The notes under the pieces were generated by a model. That model saw only the letters and a list, made by a program, of their open reading frames with translations. It did no database searches and was not told where the DNA came from. Shown in pieces: positions 60,325 through 64,000 of a stretch of DNA of 64,000 bases. Numbering within the stretch: position 1 is the first letter of the stretch; each line of letters starts with the position of its first letter. A program made the translations under genes and the position numbers. Source of the DNA: Ktedonobacter robiniae (GTDB taxonomy: Bacteria > Chloroflexota > Ktedonobacteria > Ktedonobacterales > Ktedonobacteraceae); NCBI RefSeq assembly GCF_016587375.1, contig NZ_BNJG01000001.1, positions 2,666,001 through 2,730,000 on the forward strand. The letters are read 5' to 3'.

Positions 60325-61296
60325 TTATTTCACGGCTTCGGGGAGGATATCCAGCAGGTCCTCGACTGAGGGGACGATGATCTCCGCGCCACGCTGTTTG
60401 TAGAGGTCGACCTCAGCGGGATTGACGCTCATCGCGCCAATGATTATGGGTTCGCCGGGTGTTCGGCCTTGCATATACTTGCGCACGAAGTCATGGTCGT
60501 CGGCGGTATCGCCGATAAAGAGGCCAGCGCGTGCGCCCGTGCGCTCAATGGCCATACGCAGGGCCTGGGGATTAGGCTTGGGGCAGATATCCGCCGGAAT
60601 AACGACCTCCCACCAGCGCTCACCGCTATAGGCCTCCATGCGCTCAAGCGCGCTTTCCACCTCGGGTCCAACGCGCCCGGTGATCATGCCCATATGCTTT
60701 ATACCAGCGGCGCGCAGGCGTTGAAAGAAATCGGGCTGGTAGAGCATATGCTCCCGGTGGTAGAGTCCCGCGAAGTCACTAGGGAGGTAGCGCATCTCCT
60801 GGCCGTAATATTTACGCATGCCCTCGCCGCCCCAATAGTATTCGTGATAAATGTCGCCAATAATTGCATAGTCGGCGCGGGCGCGGGCGGGAATGGTCTC
60901 CTCAACCCAGGTGCGTCCTCCATGTCCATGCAGGTTGGCCTCGCGTGAGAGGGCGGCCCATTGTGCATTGCTGCGTTCGGCCAGCTCGGTGCCTCGCCAT
61001 TCGCGCAACTTCGCCGTGTAGAGCGAAGCGAGCAGGTAGCACATATCCCAGTCATTGTTATAGCCACCTGCCTGCTTGAAGATATCCACATCCATGGAGG
61101 TCAGCAGGGCTTTCCCTTCATGCTGCCCCCAGTCCAGTCCATGCAGTGTGCCGACTATGTATTCGGCGGTGGCGATATCCGTGGCATGGAAAGATTCGAG
61201 CGTATGAATTAAGATGCCATCAACATCGAAAAAGATGCTATCAAAGTCAGGGGGGAATTGTAGTCCCGGTCGTCGCCAGATGCCCGGCTTGCTCAT
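60325..61296 (-). CDS. HAD-superfamily hydrolase with large cap
   Basis: 323 residues from the ATG at 61296. HAD motif I IFFDVDGILIHT (nucleophile Asp, acid Asp), motif II in GMITGRVGPEVESAL, the Lys of CPKPNPQAL and motif IV FIGDTADDHDF are present. About 130 residues of helical cap lie between motifs I and II. The ITGR motif II places it near the HAD-IA subgroup linked in some genomes with histidine or sugar-phosphate metabolism. The C-terminus has EIIVPSVEDLLDIL as in phosphatases. Substrate unknown. The YggT-like gene lies just upstream on the same strand (10-20 bp beyond the frame opening). Confidence 0.85.
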   Translation of the reverse strand: MSKPGIWRRPGLQFPPDFDSIFFDVDGILIHTLESFHATDIATAEYIVGTLHGLDWGQHEGKALLTSMDVDIFKQAGGYNNDWDMCYLLASLYTAKLREWRGTELAERSNAQWAALSREANLHGHGGRTWVEETIPARARADYAIIGDIYHEYYWGGEGMRKYYGQEMRYLPSDFAGLYHREHMLYQPDFFQRLRAAGIKHMGMITGRVGPEVESALERMEAYSGERWWEVVIPADICPKPNPQALRMAIERTGARAGLFIGDTADDHDFVRKYMQGRTPGEPIIIGAMSVNPAEVDLYKQRGAEIIVPSVEDLLDILPEAVK

Positions 61297-61416
61297 GCGG
61301 TAAAGGCCCTTCCTCTCAGGTCTTTGGTCAGAGAATCTGTGTAAATTATCTCTCCCATTATAGCAAGTTATAAGACGACAGGTCTGAGAAGTGGGACCCT
61401 TAAACATTCTTGTGTG

Positions 61417-61896
61417 CTATGCAGGGCGTGTGACCAGGAGTTTGAGGAAGCGGCGCACCAGGAAGACGCCGAGCCAGTAGATAAAGATGGCGACCAGGAT
61501 GGAGCCATCAATGGCGTAGCCGCTGTAGTGTGAGATGGGCATGAAGCGTTCGAAGGGAAACATAAAGGGTGCGCTAGCGGCGAAGATCCACTGTGAGAAG
61601 AGGCTATGGGTCAGTCCAAAGAGGGTGAAGAGGAAGCGCGCAGCCAGGAGCAGCGTCAACATCCAGAGCAGGAAGCCAAGCAACTGGTTGAGCTTGCGAA
61701 TGAGGGCGGCACAAAAGCGCCCTATACTATAGAGGGCACGCCGGTGCCACGGCAGGTTGGAGAGATACTGTGGAGGCACTGGAGCAGTCGAATCAGGCCA
61801 CCACGGCTCTGTGGTGGAGGCGTTATATGTATTCTGGTTGAAATGTGGGGTGTTGCGCATGCGCTCATAGGCTTCCCGATAGTTACGACGAAACAT
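61417..61896 (-). CDS. YggT-like membrane protein
   Basis: 159 residues. A cytosolic N-terminal about 60 residues (Asn/Tyr-rich) precede two to three membrane helices: LLGFLLWMLTLLLAARFLFTLFG and the last segment GSILVAIFIYWLGVFLVRRFLKLL. FPFERFMPISHYSGYAIDGSILVAIF resembles the YggT repeat (PF...P...G..D.S.ll). YggT proteins are small inner-membrane proteins with a suggested role in division-site or osmotic functions. The family match is by eye and weaker than the topology call. Confidence 0.65.
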   Translation of the reverse strand: MFRRNYREAYERMRNTPHFNQNTYNASTTEPWWPDSTAPVPPQYLSNLPWHRRALYSIGRFCAALIRKLNQLLGFLLWMLTLLLAARFLFTLFGLTHSLFSQWIFAASAPFMFPFERFMPISHYSGYAIDGSILVAIFIYWLGVFLVRRFLKLLVTRPA

Positions 61897-62008
61897 GCTT
61901 CTTGCTCACACTTCTGCCTACAGTCAGAAAATAATAATGCTGGATGCTCTCACTTATATTGTACCATAGGTTTCCTATACATAGCACGCGCAACAAGAAA
62001 ATACAGAC

Positions 62009-62608
62009 TTAGGCCTCAGGTGTGGGCGTGAAAGGGAGAACATGAAGCTGGATATTAGCTGCTGAGTGATTGATATCCTCCTCGTCAAGCTGGTATATCT
62101 GGTCCCAGCCTTCCTGGGGACTGTTGAGTAGTACCTGTTGTAACTGGCCAAAGTGATAGTTGATCACGTCTGCTCCCACGCGTCGCTGCCGTTGTTGTTC
62201 ATGGCGTAGGCAGATGTCGGGTGTGATATTGAAGACGAAGAGACAGGTCTGATAATTGTAGCGGTGCGCCAGTTCAAGCAGGTTGCGCCGGGCGTCCCAG
62301 GAGATGGCCGTGCTATCGGCGATGGTCGTGCGGTTTTGGCGCATACGTTTGGCGATAATAAAATGAAAGAGATCGAAGGCTTCACGATTGGCCTGCTGGC
62401 TGGCCTCGTCATCGAAGATTACGCTGCGGCAATAGTCAGATGAAATAATCATGGTTGGCGCGAAGCCAGCATGCTGGTTAGCGTGAACGAGGTTGCGCGC
62501 AAAGGTGCTTTTTCCGGCACCAGCCGGGCCACAGAGCACGATTAATGTTCGCTGTGGCAGCGTAATATAGAGCGGCCGTAGCCGCTGCTGAGAGCTTGCT
62601 GTGTCCAT
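62009..62608 (-). CDS. P-loop kinase of the polynucleotide-kinase/zeta-toxin group
   Basis: 199 residues. Walker A VLCGPAGAGKSTFA near residue 26, ISSDYCRSVIFDD, FHFIIAKRMRQNRTTIADST (Walker B-like, ADST) and a lid region with basic residues (HEQQRQRRVG). This order fits the 5'-polynucleotide kinase domain of PnkP-like enzymes, and more generally small-molecule kinases of the zeta/AAA_33 group. No cognate antitoxin or ligase is adjacent, so a toxin role is unlikely. It is divergent from alaS, and its start overlaps the alaS promoter. Confidence 0.82.
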   Translation of the reverse strand: MDTASSQQRLRPLYITLPQRTLIVLCGPAGAGKSTFARNLVHANQHAGFAPTMIISSDYCRSVIFDDEASQQANREAFDLFHFIIAKRMRQNRTTIADSTAISWDARRNLLELAHRYNYQTCLFVFNITPDICLRHEQQRQRRVGADVINYHFGQLQQVLLNSPQEGWDQIYQLDEEDINHSAANIQLHVLPFTPTPEA

Positions 62609-62636
62609 TGCGATGCTTCTTCTCCTTTGATATAAT
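62608..62636 (+). promoter_or_regulatory. alaS promoter
   Basis: TTGCGA (62608-62613), 17-base spacer, TATAAT (62631-62636), the best-spaced sigma-70 pair found here. It predicts a leader of about 310 bases. Confidence 0.6.
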
Positions 62637-62642
62637 GCGCAT

Positions 62643-62953
62643 GCATATATACGCCTTTTTAAGAAACAGATGAAAAGGTGGAACGTAAGGTCATATGCAG
62701 CTTTTGTGTTTCATTGTATACTAACAAACACTCACACAAATGTTGTTGTTAACAGCATTTTGATGATAAAACCGGCTCTTATCTATTGCGTCTGTCTCTT
62801 TGTGTGCAGAAACGAATACAGGTTGGTGCATCTTATACCGTAATATTATGGTAACGGTAATGACGCCCCGCCTGGGCATTCCAGGCCACCTGAAACCATA
62901 CACTCTATGTGTCTTTATCGCAAGAGACGCTCCCATACGCTGAGGAGGTTGTT
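62643..62953 (+). promoter_or_regulatory. Long alaS leader
   Basis: About 310 bases with small hairpins (TACCGT/ACGGTA near 62840-62863; GCCTGG/CCAGGC near 62868-62884). No T-box core or other known riboswitch was recognised. Confidence 0.35.
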
Positions 62954-64000
62954 GTGTCTGTAGAGATCGCTCTTACCAGCACGGAAATTCGTGCGCGTTT
63001 TTTAGATTACTTCGCGAGCAAAGGCCACGTCAAGGTGCCCAGCTCATCCCTGGTTCCACGCAATGATCCGACGGTGATGCTGACTACCGCGGGCATGCAG
63101 CAGATGATCCCCTACTTCCTGGGGCGCGAGACGCCTCCAGGATCACGTCTGACCTCGTCTCAGAAGTGTTTCCGCACAACTGATATCGATATCGTGGGCA
63201 ATGAGCGCACGTTGACCTTCTTCGAGATGCTGGGTAACTTCTCGGTTGGCGATTACTTCAAGCGCGAGGCCATCACCTTCGCCTGGGAGTTCCTGACTCA
63301 GGTGATCAAGTTGCCCGCCCAGCGCCTGCATCCAACGGTCCATCCAGAGGATGACGAGGCACCACGCTACTGGAATGAGATTGCAGGTTATCCTGATGAG
63401 GCTATTGTACGCCTGGAGGATAACTGGTGGGGTCCTCCAGGAGCGTCGGGTCCGTGTGGCCCAGACTCTGAGATCTACTATGATCGTGGCGTTGAGCATG
63501 GCTGTGGACGTGCCGATTGTAAACCGGGCTGTGAGTGCGAGCGTTTCCTTGAGATCTGGAACCTGGTCTTTATGCAGTTTTTCCAGGATCGCGATGGGGT
63601 TCGCACGCCGCTGCCCAAGACGAATATCGATACCGGCATGGGTCTGGAGCGCCTCTCAATGGTTGTGCAGGGGAAAGAGTCGGTCTTTGATACCGACATC
63701 TTCCGCGCCATTATCGATCACTTTGCCCAGCTTACAGGCAAGGTCTATGGGCAGGAGACGCGTGTCGATACCTCATTGCGTGTCATCGCCGATCATGCAC
63801 GTGCCCTGGTCTTCCTGGCTGCCGATGGTGTGCTACCTAGCAACGAGGGGCGCGGCTATATCTTCCGCCGCGTCTTGCGCCGCGCGGTGCGCCATGGTAA
63901 GCTGCTAGGACTGGATCAGCCCTTCCTCTCCATTGCCGCAGACACCGTCATCAAGCTCATGGGTGACTATTACACCGAACTGCGCACGCAGCGCGACCGC
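62954..64000 (+). CDS. alaS: Alanyl-tRNA synthetase (N-terminal part, cut by window edge)
   Basis: 349 codons from GTG 62954, five to six bases after GGAGG; the frame is open at the right edge. The class II core is clear: TSTEIRARFLDYFASKGHVKV, SSLVPRNDPTVMLTTAGMQQM (motif 1 area), SSQKCFRTTDIDIVGNERTLTFFEMLGNFS (motif 2, binding ATP and alanine), the DNWWGPPGASGPCGPDSEIYY block, EIWNLVFMQFF and DTGMGLERLSMVVQGKESVFDTD (motif 3). It charges tRNA-Ala. Editing and C-Ala domains lie outside the window. Confidence 0.97.
   Translation, partial: MSVEIALTSTEIRARFLDYFASKGHVKVPSSSLVPRNDPTVMLTTAGMQQMIPYFLGRETPPGSRLTSSQKCFRTTDIDIVGNERTLTFFEMLGNFSVGDYFKREAITFAWEFLTQVIKLPAQRLHPTVHPEDDEAPRYWNEIAGYPDEAIVRLEDNWWGPPGASGPCGPDSEIYYDRGVEHGCGRADCKPGCECERFLEIWNLVFMQFFQDRDGVRTPLPKTNIDTGMGLERLSMVVQGKESVFDTDIFRAIIDHFAQLTGKVYGQETRVDTSLRVIADHARALVFLAADGVLPSNEGRGYIFRRVLRRAVRHGKLLGLDQPFLSIAADTVIKLMGDYYTELRTQRDR

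Noticed and set aside
62009..62608. Zeta-type toxin
   Set aside because: No antitoxin gene adjoins it, and the motif order fits polynucleotide or small-molecule kinases at least as well.
1..64000. CRISPR arrays, tRNA or rRNA genes
   Set aside because: No regularly spaced direct repeats, and no tRNA T-loop/acceptor pattern or rRNA sequence, were seen on either strand by reading.

Overview
The window looks like a chromosomal segment of a spore-forming, multicellular-type Chloroflexota bacterium, most likely class Ktedonobacteria. This is an inference from gene content, not from a marker tree: a coproporphyrin-type ferrochelatase next to duplicated hemE, several eukaryotic-type Ser/Thr kinases, an XRE-NB-ARC-TPR (STAND) regulator, FemX-type transferases, an LCP cell-wall ligase, a very large TPR protein, an IscB element and a glmS ribozyme. 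Most of the sequence is moderately GC-rich; 44.1-47.9 kb is clearly AT-richer.

Layout. 0-2.7 kb: heme operon (hemE fragment, divergent hemE paralogue, ferrochelatase). 2.8-6.8 kb: giant TPR protein. 7.3-8.7 kb: yajQ and a small unknown. 8.8-12 kb: minus-strand operon of ECF sigma factor, Rieske protein with an extra N-terminal domain, YtkA-like protein and LolA-like lipoprotein. 12.7-18.9 kb: HemA-like fragment and ispH, nucleoside hydrolase, polysaccharide deacetylase, PRPP synthetase, alpha/beta hydrolase. 18.9-22.2 kb: two FemX-type enzymes and a GNAT. 22.2-24 kb: IscB nuclease with an upstream structured omega-RNA-like leader. 24-31.8 kb: membrane Ser/Thr kinase, FtsH-like protease, GT39 and GT4 glycosyltransferases. 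32-39.8 kb: LCP ligase, PD40 lipoprotein, Ser/Thr kinase, ridA, dnaA, HAD phosphatase. 39.9-44.1 kb: membrane protein, PadR regulator, glmS ribozyme and glmS. 44.1-47.9 kb: AT-rich accessory patch with a decayed kinase-like pseudogene, a STAND regulator and an orphan beta-sandwich fragment. 48-53.9 kb: ABC transporter, non-RD kinase, response regulator, stress protein, methyltransferase. 54.3-64 kb: unknown protein with rsmD, histidine kinase, HTH protein, SDR, phosphoesterase, HAD hydrolase, YggT-like protein, P-loop kinase, and the start of alaS.

The most striking non-genic signal is a population of about 25 long intergenic palindromes. Their arms are usually 20-39 bp, often perfect, with loops often of only three bases. 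Many begin exactly at stop codons, but several lie between divergent genes, so simple termination does not explain all of them. Arm sequences mostly differ from one copy to the next. A short conserved GC hairpin motif recurs beside several of them, and two copies look like small terminal-inverted-repeat elements. The clearest regulatory RNA is a glmS ribozyme core about 0.4 kb upstream of glmS.
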